A DNA stretch of 64,000 nt from Sinosporangium siamense (GCF_016863435.1 NZ_BOOW01000018.1:350738-414737); one strand, 5' to 3'. Positions 1 to 9,014 are shown, counted from the first letter of the stretch. Program-made: numbers and translations. The notes: generated from the sequence alone by a model not told the origin.

Positions 1-8
1 GCGCCCGG

Positions 9-1652
9 GTGATCGCGGAATTCCTCGTGAAAGCCGGCACGGCACAGGCCCTGTGGGCCGTCGAGGCCCTGCGGACGGCGGCCAAGGAGGCACTGCGCGA
101 AAACAACGCACCGGCTGCCGCGCGCTATCTGGAATTGGCTTTGCGGCACGGCGCGGACGTACAAGACCGGTTGCCGATCGCCATGGCGCTCGCCCGCCTG
201 GAATGGCCGGTCGATCCCGCCGCCGCGAAACTGCGGCTGGCTCCTTGGCGCCGGGCGATCGTCGGCGGGCATCTGGCGGGCGCCGACGTCGTCACGGCGC
301 TGAGGACGCTGCTGTGGTTCGGCGACGGAGATTCCGCGGCCAAGGCTCTCACCGCGTTGGGCGGCTCCCTGGAGCCGGGGGCGGCGGCCGGTGTGCGGTC
401 GATGTCGCACCTGGTCTACGGCTCGCCGGACCGGCTGCTGCCACTGGGCGAGGACGCCGGGGCACTCGCGGCCGACTCCAGGCTCAACACCACCAAGGTG
501 CTCGGCACCGCGCTCACCGCCAGGCCGTCGGTGGACATTACCGGAGCAGCCGATTTCCACCTGCGCGGCGACCTCCACGATTCGACTGCCGAAAGTGTGG
601 TCGTGGCGCTGCTCGCCCTGATCCACACCGGCCACACCGGACAGGCGGCAGCCGCGTGCGCGCGTCTCCTCGTTCAGGCGCGCACACGCGGGTCCACCAC
701 CTTTCTGGCCTTGCTCGAATGCGTCCAGGCCGAGATCGCGCTGCTTCACGGCGACCTTCCCGGCGCCGCCGAGGGCGCGCGCACGGCGCTGGATCGGCTC
801 GACGCCAGGGGATGGGGGGTCTTCATCGGCTATCCCCTTTCCATCGCCGTGCAGGCCGAGACGGCGATGCACAGATATGAGAATGCCGCCGAGCTGCTTC
901 AGCGGGCGGTTCCCGAGGCGATGCGCCGCACGGTCTTCGGGCTGCGTTATCTCTATGCGCGCGGCCTTTTCACCCTGCACGCGGGCCGCACACCGCAGGC
1001 CGTCAACGATCTCGAACGCTGCGGACGGCTGATGCGCGAATGGCGCATCGACGCACCGGCGTTCATTCCGTGGCGCGGCGCCCTCGCCGAGGCCCACATG
1101 AAACTCCACCGGCCGCAGATCGCCCACGAGTTGCTCACCAGGCAACTCGCGCTCACCCCGCCGGCCGCGTCACGCACCCGAGGCGTGACGTTGCGCCTGC
1201 TCGCCTCGGTGAGCAGGCGCAACGAACGACCGCGCATATTGCGGCAGGCGCTGGAGCAGCTCCGGGCGTCCGGCGACCGTTTCGAAGTCGCCCGTGCGCT
1301 TTTCGACTTCAGCCGCGCCTGCACCGAGATCGGCGACGTGGCACAGGCCAGACTGGCCGACCAGCAGGTCGAACGACTCGGCCTCACGGCGGCACGCGAT
1401 CCCGGGGAGGCCCCGTTGAAGAAAGGCACGCGGCGGCGGACGGCGTCGTTGCTGAGCGAAGCCGAACGCCGGGTGGCCACTCTGGCCGCCCGGGGACGCA
1501 CCAATCGTGAGATCGGCCGGGAGCTTTACATCACCGTCAGCACAGTGGAGCAGCATTTGACCCGCGTCTATCGCAAACTTCAGGTGAGAAGCCGCACCGA
1601 TCTGCACCTGGGGCTTTTCCTGGACCCCAAGGCGGCGAACCCGGGAACATAG
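9..1652 (+). CDS. LuxR-family (LAL-type) transcriptional regulator, 3' part
   Basis: C-terminal part of a large LuxR-type activator. The last ~65 residues (about 481-535 of the visible 547) form a LuxR helix-turn-helix with the typical LSEAERRVATLAARGRTN and TVEQHLTRVYRKL blocks. The preceding ~450 residues are Ala/Leu/Arg-rich helical repeats, as in the TPR-like middle of LAL regulators. The frame is open to the window edge and the GTG at base 9 has no visible ribosome binding site, so the real start and the AAA/ATPase domain expected of LAL proteins probably lie upstream. Target genes are unknown; the next gene is codirectional but about 200 bp away behind a hairpin. Confidence 0.85.
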   Translation: MIAEFLVKAGTAQALWAVEALRTAAKEALRENNAPAAARYLELALRHGADVQDRLPIAMALARLEWPVDPAAAKLRLAPWRRAIVGGHLAGADVVTALRTLLWFGDGDSAAKALTALGGSLEPGAAAGVRSMSHLVYGSPDRLLPLGEDAGALAADSRLNTTKVLGTALTARPSVDITGAADFHLRGDLHDSTAESVVVALLALIHTGHTGQAAAACARLLVQARTRGSTTFLALLECVQAEIALLHGDLPGAAEGARTALDRLDARGWGVFIGYPLSIAVQAETAMHRYENAAELLQRAVPEAMRRTVFGLRYLYARGLFTLHAGRTPQAVNDLERCGRLMREWRIDAPAFIPWRGALAEAHMKLHRPQIAHELLTRQLALTPPAASRTRGVTLRLLASVSRRNERPRILRQALEQLRASGDRFEVARALFDFSRACTEIGDVAQARLADQQVERLGLTAARDPGEAPLKKGTRRRTASLLSEAERRVATLAARGRTNREIGRELYITVSTVEQHLTRVYRKLQVRSRTDLHLGLFLDPKAANPGT

Positions 1653-1656
1653 TCCC

Positions 1657-1680
1657 CCCGCGGACGTGTCGGCCCGCGGG
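1657..1680 (+). terminator. Possible terminator hairpin after the LuxR gene
   Basis: CCCGCGG and CCGCGGG arms (7 bp, 10-nt loop) begin just after the LuxR stop codon. There is no T-tract. Confidence 0.35.
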
Positions 1681-1743
1681 ATATCGGGAAGGTGTTGGTT
1701 TCACCTGCGGCGAGGGCCGCGCCCTCAACCGGGGGCGCGCACC

Positions 1744-1844
1744 CGGACCTCAAACAGACCGGACCTCAAATACACCCCGGACCCCAAAGAGACCCCGGCC
1801 CCAAAGAGACCGGACCTTAAAGTGACCCGGAACTCAAAGAGACC
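1744..1844. repeat. Degenerate tandem repeat, ~17 bp x 6
   Basis: Six imperfect copies of a 15-18 bp unit (consensus CGGACCTCAAAGAGACC) fill the spacer and end 14 bp before the PfpI start codon. The other spacers around this gene pair carry different tandem repeats. Confidence 0.7.
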
Positions 1845-1858
1845 ATGGAGGATGCGCG

Positions 1859-2413
1859 ATGGCGAAGGTGCTGATCGTCACGGGTGACGCGGCGGAGGAT
1901 CTTGAGGTCCTCTACCCCTACCAGCGCCTGCTGGAAGAGGGCCACGAGGTCGACATCGCGGCGCCGAGCGCGAAGAAACTCCAGTTCGTGGTGCACGATT
2001 TCGTGGACGGGTTCGACACCTACACCGAAAAGCCCGGCCACGCCTGGCCTGCCGACGTGGCCTTCGCCGACGTCGACGCGCCCGCCTACGACGCGCTGGT
2101 CGTGCCCGGCGGGCGTGCGCCGGAATACATCCGCAACGACCGCCACTGCCAGGAGATCGTCAGACATTTCGCCGAGGCGGGCAAGCCCATCGCGGCGTTG
2201 TGCCACGGGCCGCTCGTGCTGGCCGCCGCCGGGGTGCTGAAGGGGCGGGTGAGCAGCGCCTACCCGGCGTGTGCCCTCGACGTCGAGCACGCCGGCGGCA
2301 CGTGGGTCGACAGCGAGGCCCACGTGGACGGCAACCTGGTGACGGGCCGCGCCTGGCCCGACCACCCGGCCTGGATGCGAGCCTTCCTCAAGGTGCTCCG
2401 CGCCGCCGTCTGA
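1859..2413 (+). CDS. DJ-1/PfpI family protein (glutamine-amidotransferase-like fold)
   Basis: A 184-residue single-domain protein of the DJ-1/PfpI superfamily. The nucleophile elbow AALCHGP puts the conserved Cys at about residue 115 followed by His 116, with the acidic partner expected near Glu 16 (AAEDLEV). Length and motifs fit the PfpI/YhbO-type class of cytosolic stress or deglycase-like proteins; the substrate cannot be read from sequence. ATG 1859 is preceded by GGAGGA at a normal distance. A 10-bp hairpin terminator follows the gene, so it is probably monocistronic. It is flanked on both sides by short tandem repeats. Confidence 0.85.
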   Translation: MAKVLIVTGDAAEDLEVLYPYQRLLEEGHEVDIAAPSAKKLQFVVHDFVDGFDTYTEKPGHAWPADVAFADVDAPAYDALVVPGGRAPEYIRNDRHCQEIVRHFAEAGKPIAALCHGPLVLAAAGVLKGRVSSAYPACALDVEHAGGTWVDSEAHVDGNLVTGRAWPDHPAWMRAFLKVLRAAV

Positions 2414-2414
2414 C

Positions 2415-2492
2415 CGCGCGGGAGCACCAGGCGGGAGTACCGCGCGGAAGTACCAGGCGGGAGTGCCGCGTGGGGGTAACACGCGGGAGTAA
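2415..2492. repeat. Tandem repeat, 26 bp x 3
   Basis: Three adjacent 26-bp units (2415-2440, 2441-2466, 2467-2492), each starting CGCG and containing a GGGAGT/GGAAGT core. Units 1 and 2 differ at few positions; unit 3 is more diverged. It begins right after the PfpI stop codon. Confidence 0.75.
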
Positions 2493-2500
2493 GGCCACGG

Positions 2501-2527
2501 AAGCCCGGCCAGCGCCCGGCCGGGCTT
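2501..2527 (+). terminator. Rho-independent terminator of the PfpI gene
   Basis: A perfect 10-bp stem (AAGCCCGGCC / GGCCGGGCTT) with a 7-nt loop is followed by TGTCATTTTATTT. Confidence 0.8.
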
Positions 2528-2785
2528 TGTCATTTTATTTCCGGACAAACGGATACAACTTCCCCCGGTGTGCCGGAGCCCGCACCGAAAGGCATTCCGC
2601 AGGAAGACATGCCGCCCGACCAGCAAGACAAGCCTCCAACCGGTCACGTATTGCCCTTCGACACCGGTATCCCAATGGTAAGGCGGCCGAATGATATGGA
2701 CAGATGGTATGCACTAGGCCCTTAACCAGCTAATGACCTCGGGATAACGTCGAGCGGAATAGCCACCTAAAGAGGAGTGCTAACC

Positions 2786-4225
2786 GTGAGCTCTCGGTTT
2801 TTGGCCTTGTTAGCCTCGGCGACCGTCGCGGCGACGACTCTCATCGGCCCCACCCTCCCCGCCACCGCTGAAGCCGGCGCTCCCTCAGCCGTGGTGGCCG
2901 AGGACGAACTGCTGAACCGCCTGCGTGCCATCCCCGGCCTGACCGTGGTGTCCGAGACCCCCGTCACCGGCTATCGCTTCTTCGTGCTGTCCTTCACCCA
3001 GCCGGTCGACCACCGCGACCCCGGTGAGGGCACCTTCCAGCAACGCCTCACCCTGCTCCACCGGGAGGCGACAGCCCCAGTCGTGCTCTTCACCAACGGC
3101 TACGGCCTGGCCGTGAACCCGGTGCCCTCCCGCACCGAGCCGACCCGCCTGCTCGACGGCAATCAGCTCTCCGTCGAGCACCGCTTCTTCCGCTCCTCGC
3201 GTCCCGACCCCGCCGACTGGGACGACCTGAACATCTGGCAGGAGGCGACCGACGAACACCGCATCGTTCAGGCGTTCAAATCGATCTACAACGCCAAATG
3301 GATTCAGACCGGCGGCAGCAAAGGCGGCATGACCTCCGTCTACCATCGCCGCTTCTACCCCGGCGACGTCGACGGAGTCGTCGCCTACGTGGCCCCCAAC
3401 GACCGGGTGAACCACCACGACCGCGCCTACGACAGGTTCTTCGAAACGGTCGGCGACGCCGCATGCCGTACGGCATTGGAAAACGTGCAGCGTGAGGCGT
3501 TGAAACGGCGTGACCGCCTGGTGCCGATGCTGGAGGCGGAGGCGGCTCGCAACGGGCTCACCTTCACAAGGACGCTGGGCACGGCTGACCGGTCATTGGA
3601 AATGACGGTGCTCGACACCGCATGGGCCTTCTGGCAATATCTCGGCCCGGCCGACTGCGCCGGTGTGCCGCCGGTGACGGCCACGGACCAGGAGCTTTAC
3701 GCCTGGATCGACCGGGTCTCGTCGTGGACGTTCTACACCGACCAGGGGATCGACTATTACACGCCCTACTACTACCAGGCGGCCACCCAGTTGGGGTGGG
3801 GCGATCTGAAGTTCCCGCACCTGCGTGAGCTGAGGCGTTATCCGGGGCTTTACCAGCCCAACGCGGTGCTTCCGCGTGAGCTCCGCTCCCGGCACGATCC
3901 GCGGCCGATGCTCGACGTCGACCGCTGGGTGCGCACGAAGGCGGAGCGCATGCTCTTTGTCAACGGGGAGTTCGACCCGTGGGGCGCGGAGGTGTTCACC
4001 CCCAGTAAGCGGGACTCCTACAGCTACACCGCCCCGCAGGCCAACCACGGCGCCAACATCTCCCGGCTGAACCCGGCCGACCGTGACGCGGCCACCGCCA
4101 CACTCCGGCGCTGGGCCGGTGTGACGGCAGGCGTGGCGGAGCAGAGGACACCTGCCATTCCCGACGACGACATGCGGCCCACCCGCCCACGCCTCAACGG
4201 GAACCAAAGCCCCAACGAGAGCTAA
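2786..4225 (+). CDS. Secreted S37-family serine peptidase (PS-10 type)
   Basis: Matches the Streptomyces PS-10/S37 secreted aminopeptidase family. An N-terminal Sec-type signal (hydrophobic stretch ~5-27, Ala-rich cleavage region near 30) precedes an alpha/beta-hydrolase-like body. The nucleophile Ser sits in GGSKGG (~178), with candidate Asp in NGEFDPWGAE and His in QANHGAN near the C-terminus. GTG 2786 is chosen because AGAGGAG (2771-2777) lies 8 bp before it, while the GTG at 2777 overlaps that site. The last codons (NGNQSPNES) are encoded by an 18-bp tandem repeat that runs through the stop codon, so the C-terminal tail is probably unstructured. The gene is alone between terminators. Confidence 0.85.
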   Translation: MSSRFLALLASATVAATTLIGPTLPATAEAGAPSAVVAEDELLNRLRAIPGLTVVSETPVTGYRFFVLSFTQPVDHRDPGEGTFQQRLTLLHREATAPVVLFTNGYGLAVNPVPSRTEPTRLLDGNQLSVEHRFFRSSRPDPADWDDLNIWQEATDEHRIVQAFKSIYNAKWIQTGGSKGGMTSVYHRRFYPGDVDGVVAYVAPNDRVNHHDRAYDRFFETVGDAACRTALENVQREALKRRDRLVPMLEAEAARNGLTFTRTLGTADRSLEMTVLDTAWAFWQYLGPADCAGVPPVTATDQELYAWIDRVSSWTFYTDQGIDYYTPYYYQAATQLGWGDLKFPHLRELRRYPGLYQPNAVLPRELRSRHDPRPMLDVDRWVRTKAERMLFVNGEFDPWGAEVFTPSKRDSYSYTAPQANHGANISRLNPADRDAATATLRRWAGVTAGVAEQRTPAIPDDDMRPTRPRLNGNQSPNES

Positions 4226-4283
4226 AGCCCGAACGGGAACCAAAGCCCCAACGGGAAGCAAGACCCCAACGGGAACTGAAGCC
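4196..4283. repeat. Tandem repeat, 18 bp x ~5, overlapping the peptidase stop codon
   Basis: Units start at 4196, 4214, 4232, 4250 and 4268 (consensus AACGGGAACCAAAGCCCC). The first two units are coding (NGNQSP, NES-stop) and the rest are intergenic, so the array has expanded across the 3' end of the gene. Confidence 0.85.
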
Positions 4284-4290
4284 AAACAAT

Positions 4291-4320
4291 GGTGGGGGGA
4301 GTCGCCCGGCTCCCCCCACC
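4291..4320. terminator. Bidirectional terminator between convergent genes
   Basis: Perfect 11-bp arms GGTGGGGGGAG / CTCCCCCCACC with an 8-nt loop lie between the peptidase (+) and the aldehyde dehydrogenase (-). Confidence 0.75.
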
Positions 4321-4325
4321 ACGTC

Positions 4326-5780
4326 TCACCAGTCGGTGGCGATGTACTTCGTCTCGGTGTACTCCAGCATCCCCTCGTGGCCGCCCTCGCGCCCGAGGCC
4401 GCTCTCCTTCACCCCGCCGAACGGCGCCGCCGGGTCGGAGACCAGCCCCCGGTTGAGGCCGACCATGCCCGCCTCCAGCTTGCCGGCGACGCGCATGCCC
4501 TCACGCAGGTCCGTGGTGTAGAGGTAGGAGACCAGCCCATAGGGAGTGTCGTTGGCCATGCGGATCGCGTCGTCGACGTCGCTGAACCGCACGATGGGCG
4601 CCACAGGACCGAAGATCTCCTCGGCCAGGATGACCGACCCCGCGTCGACCCGGTCGAGCACGGTGGGCTCGTAGTAGTAGCCGGTCCGATCGGGCGCCTT
4701 GCCACCGGTGCGGATGACCGCCCCCCGGTCCACGGCGTCCTGCACGAGTTCGTCGACCTTGCCGCGCGCCGACTCGTTGACGAGCGGCCCGAGTTCGGTG
4801 GACTCCTCCAGGCCAGGTCCCATCCGTACGGCCTGCATGGCCTCGGCGAACTTGCGGCTGAACTCCTCGGCGACAGACTCGTGCACATAGAACCGGTTGG
4901 CCGCGGTGCACGCCTCGCCGCCGTTGCGCATCTTGGCGATCATCGCGCCCTCCACCGCCGCGTCGAGGTCGGCGTCGGCGAGCACGAGGAAGGGCGCGTT
5001 GCCGCCGAGCTCCATGGACGAGCTGATCACGCGCTCGGCCGCCTGCCTGAGCAGCACCCGGCCGACCTCGGTCGACCCGGTGAAGGAGAGCTTCCGTACG
5101 GCGGGCTGGTCGAGCAGCGCCGTGACGACCTTGCTGGAGCGGTCGGCGGGCACGACGTTGACGACACCGGGCGGCGCACCGGCCTCCAGCATGAGCGCGC
5201 CGACGGCCAGTGCCGTGAGCGGCGTGTCGCTGGCGGGCTTGAGCACGACCGAGCAGCCGGCCGCCAGAGCCGGGCCGATCTTGCGGGTCGCCATGGCCGC
5301 GGGGTAGTTCCACGGGGTGATCAGGACGGCGACGCCGATCGGCACCCGGTCGACCACGATGCGGTAACCACCCGAAGGCGCGGTTTGGATCGTTCCGGCG
5401 AGCCGGACCGCCTCCTCGGAGAACCAGCGGAAGAACTCTGCGGCGTAGTTCACCTCGGCACGCGCGTCGGCGAGGGCTTTGCCGTTCTCGGCGCTGATGA
5501 GCGCGGCGAACTCCTCGCGGCGCTCGATCATCAGCTCATAGGCCCGGCGGAGTACGGCGGAGCGCACGCGGGGCGGTGTGTCGGCCCAGCCCGGCAGGGC
5601 GCGTGACGCGGCGTCCACCGCCGCCACGGCGTCCTCGGGGGTCGCGGAGGCGACGTTTGCGAAGACCTCGGTGGTGGCCGGGTCGACGACCGAGATGCGG
5701 CGGCCGTCGCTCGCGGGCACCCACGCCCCGTCGATCAGCAGCTCGGTGGGGCAGCGCTCAAGCGCCTGCTTAAGACTCAC
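4326..5780 (-). CDS. NAD(P)-dependent succinate-semialdehyde dehydrogenase-like aldehyde dehydrogenase
   Basis: A complete ALDH-superfamily enzyme (484 aa) oxidising an aldehyde to an acid with NAD(P). The oxyanion Asn is in TPWNYP (~158), the general base Glu in MELGGN (~257) and the catalytic Cys in GGEACTAANR (~291). The overall sequence is GabD-like (for example LNRGLVSDPAAPFGGVKESG near the end). It is the last gene of the five-gene transketolase operon. Its GTG start overlaps the preceding stop codon by 4 bp (GTGA), so translation is coupled. The true substrate is probably a short semialdehyde made by the upstream dehydrogenase; succinate semialdehyde itself is only the closest family guess. 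Confidence 0.85.
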   Translation of the reverse strand: MSLKQALERCPTELLIDGAWVPASDGRRISVVDPATTEVFANVASATPEDAVAAVDAASRALPGWADTPPRVRSAVLRRAYELMIERREEFAALISAENGKALADARAEVNYAAEFFRWFSEEAVRLAGTIQTAPSGGYRIVVDRVPIGVAVLITPWNYPAAMATRKIGPALAAGCSVVLKPASDTPLTALAVGALMLEAGAPPGVVNVVPADRSSKVVTALLDQPAVRKLSFTGSTEVGRVLLRQAAERVISSSMELGGNAPFLVLADADLDAAVEGAMIAKMRNGGEACTAANRFYVHESVAEEFSRKFAEAMQAVRMGPGLEESTELGPLVNESARGKVDELVQDAVDRGAVIRTGGKAPDRTGYYYEPTVLDRVDAGSVILAEEIFGPVAPIVRFSDVDDAIRMANDTPYGLVSYLYTTDLREGMRVAGKLEAGMVGLNRGLVSDPAAPFGGVKESGLGREGGHEGMLEYTETKYIATDW

Positions 5781-6673
5781 TTGTCTTCCCCTTTCAGGGC
5801 GGAGATCTTGGCCTGCACCGCGTACAGCGACAGCAGGTCGTCATCACCGTGGCCGAGGCCGACGGCGGCCTGGATGGCCTGGTGCACGGTGGCGCCGACC
5901 GGCATCGGCACCTCTTCCCGCCGGGCGGCGGCCAGGCCGAGGTCGAAGTCCTTGCGCAGCAACGTGGCGGTGAAGGTCGGGGTGAAGTCGAGCGCCACCA
6001 GGTCGGGGGTGCGCTTGCGCACCCAGTCGGAGGCGAGCACCGTGCCGTTGAGGAACTCAAGGAAGTTGGCCCGGGGCACCCCGGCCTTCTCGGCGAGGGT
6101 GGTGACCTCGGCGAGGGCCTGCACCATCATGCCGAGGTAGAGGTTGTGCGCGAGCTTGACGAGCCGCGCCTGCTCCTCCTCTCCGGCCCAGACCGCGACC
6201 TTGCCGAGCACATTCAGGAAGGGCTCGACCGCGTCGAACACCTCACGCGGCCCGGAGGCGATCAGGCAGGCGCCGCCCTCGGCGACGACGTGCGCGTTGC
6301 CGCTGACCGGCGAGGCGAGGAACGCCACACCGAGTTCCGCCGCCCGCTCCCTGACCAGGGCGGAGCTCTCCGCGGAGACGGTCGAGCAGTCGACGACCAC
6401 CTTCGGCCGGAGGTCGCCCGACAGCAGGCCGTTCGCCCCGATGACGACCTCTTCCAGGTCCTTGGAAGCCGAGACGCAGATGAAGACGACGTCGTTGCCG
6501 GCGAGTTCCGGGATGGTGTCGACGACGGTCGCGCCCGCCGCGGCGATCGGGTCGGTCTTGCTCTTGGTGCGGTTCCACACCGTCACCGGGTGCCCGGCGT
6601 CCAGCAGGCGGTGCGCCGCGGCGGCTCCCATCCTGCCGGTGCCGAGCCAGCCCACGGTCTTCAAATCGATCAT
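5777..6673 (-). CDS. 3-hydroxyisobutyrate dehydrogenase-family NAD-binding protein
   Basis: A beta-hydroxyacid dehydrogenase of 298 aa. The Rossmann motif GWLGTGRMG is at residues 8-16, the substrate-binding signature DCSTVS at ~95-100, SPVSGN at ~121-126, and the catalytic Lys in VKLAHNLYLG at ~173. It should reversibly oxidise a 3-hydroxyacid to its semialdehyde, which the overlapping downstream aldehyde dehydrogenase could then oxidise. The ATG at 6673 (MIDLKT) is chosen over longer readings because AGGAGAA precedes it at normal spacing and it lies 13 bp after the M24 gene stop. Confidence 0.85.
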   Translation of the reverse strand: MIDLKTVGWLGTGRMGAAAAHRLLDAGHPVTVWNRTKSKTDPIAAAGATVVDTIPELAGNDVVFICVSASKDLEEVVIGANGLLSGDLRPKVVVDCSTVSAESSALVRERAAELGVAFLASPVSGNAHVVAEGGACLIASGPREVFDAVEPFLNVLGKVAVWAGEEEQARLVKLAHNLYLGMMVQALAEVTTLAEKAGVPRANFLEFLNGTVLASDWVRKRTPDLVALDFTPTFTATLLRKDFDLGLAAARREEVPMPVGATVHQAIQAAVGLGHGDDDLLSLYAVQAKISALKGEDK

Positions 6674-6686
6674 CTTCAGGTTCTCC

Positions 6687-7982
6687 TCACTGCCCGAACT
6701 CAAGGCCGGTCCAATAACGGGTGCCCGCCACATACAGCTGGTCGGCCGGGAAGCGGGTCAGCAGCTCGCACCCGTTCGCGGTGACCACGACCTCCTCCTC
6801 GATGCGTGCCGCCGCGCTGCCGTCGGGGGTCGGCCAGTAGGTCTCGATCGCGAACACCATGCCCTCGTGGAGGGTGATCGGGTGGTCGAAGGAGTGCAGG
6901 CGGCTCATCAGCGGGCGTTCCCAGTTGGACAGGCCCAGGCCGTGGCAGTACTGGAGCCCGAACGCCTCCTCCTCGGTGGCGTAGCCGAACTCCTGGGCGG
7001 CGGGGAAGTGCCGGACCACGTCCGCGCTGGTGGCGCCGGGGCGGATCTCGGAGATGGCGCCGTCCATGAACTCCCGGGCACGCCGGTAGGCCTCGCGCTG
7101 CGCCGGGCTCGCGCCGCCGACGTTGAGGGTGCGGTAGTAGCAGGTGCGGTAGCCGTTGAAGGAGTGGATGATGTCGAAGTAGGCGGTGTCTCCGGGGCGG
7201 ATCAGCCGGTCGGAGAACACGTGGGGGTGGGGGCTGCAGCGCTCGCCGGAGATGGAGTTGACCGCCTCGACCTCTTCCGAGCCGTGCTCGTAGAGGTAGC
7301 GGTTGACGAGGGCGACGAGGTCGTTTTCGCGGATGCCGGGGCGCAGAGCGCGGTAGAGCTCCTCGTAGGCGCCGTCGACCAGGGCGGCGGAGTGGTCGAG
7401 CAGGGCGATCTCGTCGGGGGTCTTGATCTGGCGGACCTCCTGCATGAAGCCGTGCCCGTCCTCGATGTGCAGCCCTTCGGCCTCTAGGGCGCGCAGGACC
7501 GGGAGTTCGACGACGTCGACGCCGATCGCTTCGCCGGCCAGGCCGTTGTCGCGCAGGATGCCGGCGATGCGGGCGGCGTTGCCGCGTTCGATGCCGACCT
7601 CGACGGGGATGGAGCCGCGCCAGCTGGACAGGCCGGCCTGCCAGCTGGCGGCGTCGAACCAGTCGGCGTGGCGCTGGTGGGTGCGGGCGGCCGAGCCGAT
7701 GTCCCACAGGATCGGGTCGTGGCCGCGCATGACCAGCACGCAGCGGAACAGCTTGTCGCGGGCCCAGTTCCCGATGTGCGTCGCGGTGGTGTAGCGGACG
7801 TTGTTCATGTCGAAGAGGATCAGCGCGCCGAGGTGGGAGGTCTCCAGGGCGGCCTGGACCTTGGCGAAGCGCTCACGGCGCAGCCGGTCGAAGTCGACCC
7901 GGCGTTCCCAGTCGACCGCCATGCTCGCACCGGGTGAGGCGATCGGGGTGGACTGCTGGTTGGCGGCGTAGTTGAGGGTCAA
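6687..7982 (-). CDS. M24-family metallopeptidase-like protein (Xaa-Pro peptidase/creatinase fold) with altered metal site
   Basis: A pita-bread fold protein of 431 aa: an N-terminal creatinase/prolidase-like domain (~30-180) and a C-terminal M24 domain (~190-425). Of the usual metal ligands I see Asp ~270 (AYFD), His ~347 (QYCHGLGLS), Glu ~380 (VFAIETYWP) and Glu ~395 (RIEEEV). The second Asp expected about a dozen residues after the first is replaced in the stretch YRTCYYRTL. It may therefore be mononuclear or metal-free, as in creatinase, and act on a C-N or similar bond rather than a peptide. TTG 7982 is the likely start, 6 bp after GGAG. It is the third gene of the operon. Confidence 0.75.
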   Translation of the reverse strand: MTLNYAANQQSTPIASPGASMAVDWERRVDFDRLRRERFAKVQAALETSHLGALILFDMNNVRYTTATHIGNWARDKLFRCVLVMRGHDPILWDIGSAARTHQRHADWFDAASWQAGLSSWRGSIPVEVGIERGNAARIAGILRDNGLAGEAIGVDVVELPVLRALEAEGLHIEDGHGFMQEVRQIKTPDEIALLDHSAALVDGAYEELYRALRPGIRENDLVALVNRYLYEHGSEEVEAVNSISGERCSPHPHVFSDRLIRPGDTAYFDIIHSFNGYRTCYYRTLNVGGASPAQREAYRRAREFMDGAISEIRPGATSADVVRHFPAAQEFGYATEEEAFGLQYCHGLGLSNWERPLMSRLHSFDHPITLHEGMVFAIETYWPTPDGSAAARIEEEVVVTANGCELLTRFPADQLYVAGTRYWTGLEFGQ

Positions 7983-8009
7983 CGCACTCTCCTCTTATGA
8001 TTCGGTGCT

Positions 8010-9014
8010 TTACACCGGTGCATATTCACCGCTGTCGGCGCTCGCCGCGGTCGCGACCGGCGGCGCGTCCCCGCGCCCGAGTGCGTCCCAGGCGGCGTCG
8101 ACGATGTCCTGCGTGGACAGGCCGTACTTCCGGAAGAGGTGCGGCGCCGACTTCGCCCCCTCGGCGAAGGTGTCGCCGATCCCGACCCGCCGCAGCGGCC
8201 GCGCGAGCCCGGCCTCGGCGAGCGTCTCGGCCACCGCGCTGCCGAGGCCGCCCACCACCGTGTGGTTCTCCGCGGTCACCACGGCGCGCACGTCACGCGC
8301 CACCGCCTCGACGGTGCTCGTGTCGAACGGCTTGACCACGGGCGCGTTGACGAGCGTGACCCCCACCCCGGCGTCGCGCAGCGCCTCGGCGGCCGACAAA
8401 GCGGAGGAGAGCATCATGCCGTTGGCGATGATCGCCACATCCCCACCCGACTGGAGCACCTGGGCGTGACGCAGGGAGAACTCGTGGTCGTCGCCGAAGA
8501 CGACCGGGATCTCACCCCGCTTGAGCCGCAGATAGACCGGACCCGGGAGATCGACGATCTGCCGGACCACCTGCCGGATCTCCACCGCGTCCGCCATATC
8601 GATCACGGTCATGCCGGGCAGGGCGCGCATGATGGCGACGTCCTCGATCGCCTGGTGGCTCGGCCCGCCGGGGCTGGACACCCCCGGCATGAACCCGACG
8701 ATCCGCACCGGCAGCCTCGGATAGGCGATCGCGTTGACGATCTGGTCGAACGGCCGCCGCGTCGCGAACACCCCGAAGGTGTGCACGAACGGCACAAGCC
8801 CGCGCCTGGCCATCGCCCCGGCGATGCCCATCATGTTCGCCTCGGCCATGCCGGTGTTGACGAACCGCTCGGGGATCTCGTCGCGGAACAGGTCGACCTC
8901 GCACTGACGGGTCAGGTCGCCCGACAGGCAGACCACGTCCTCGCGCTCCCGGGCCAGCTCCAGCAGGGCGGTGCCGTACGGCTTGAGCACGGTGGGATAG
9001 GGCGGCTTACGCAA
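8010..9014 (-). CDS. Transketolase, C-terminal subunit
   Basis: Pyrimidine-binding (Pyr) plus C-terminal domains of a split transketolase, 334 aa. SGDLTRQ is near residue 31 and the conserved Glu that activates thiamine diphosphate lies in MAEANMMG (~58). The FxTRRPFDQI and GPSHQAIED blocks are typical, and a transketolase C-domain follows from ~200. TTG 9014 is preferred: GGAGAG lies 5 bp upstream and it overlaps the end of the N-subunit gene by 8 bp (TTGCGTAA), which implies translational coupling. Together with the upstream subunit it should transfer two-carbon ketol units; the sugar substrate is not evident. Confidence 0.85.
   Translation of the reverse strand: MRKPPYPTVLKPYGTALLELAREREDVVCLSGDLTRQCEVDLFRDEIPERFVNTGMAEANMMGIAGAMARRGLVPFVHTFGVFATRRPFDQIVNAIAYPRLPVRIVGFMPGVSSPGGPSHQAIEDVAIMRALPGMTVIDMADAVEIRQVVRQIVDLPGPVYLRLKRGEIPVVFGDDHEFSLRHAQVLQSGGDVAIIANGMMLSSALSAAEALRDAGVGVTLVNAPVVKPFDTSTVEAVARDVRAVVTAENHTVVGGLGSAVAETLAEAGLARPLRRVGIGDTFAEGAKSAPHLFRKYGLSTQDIVDAAWDALGRGDAPPVATAASADSGEYAPV

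Noticed and set aside
6687..7982. DMSP lyase DddP for the M24 protein
   Set aside because: N-terminal similarity of the fold is real, but one metal Asp is missing and the operon (transketolase, semialdehyde dehydrogenase) gives no support for DMSP metabolism.
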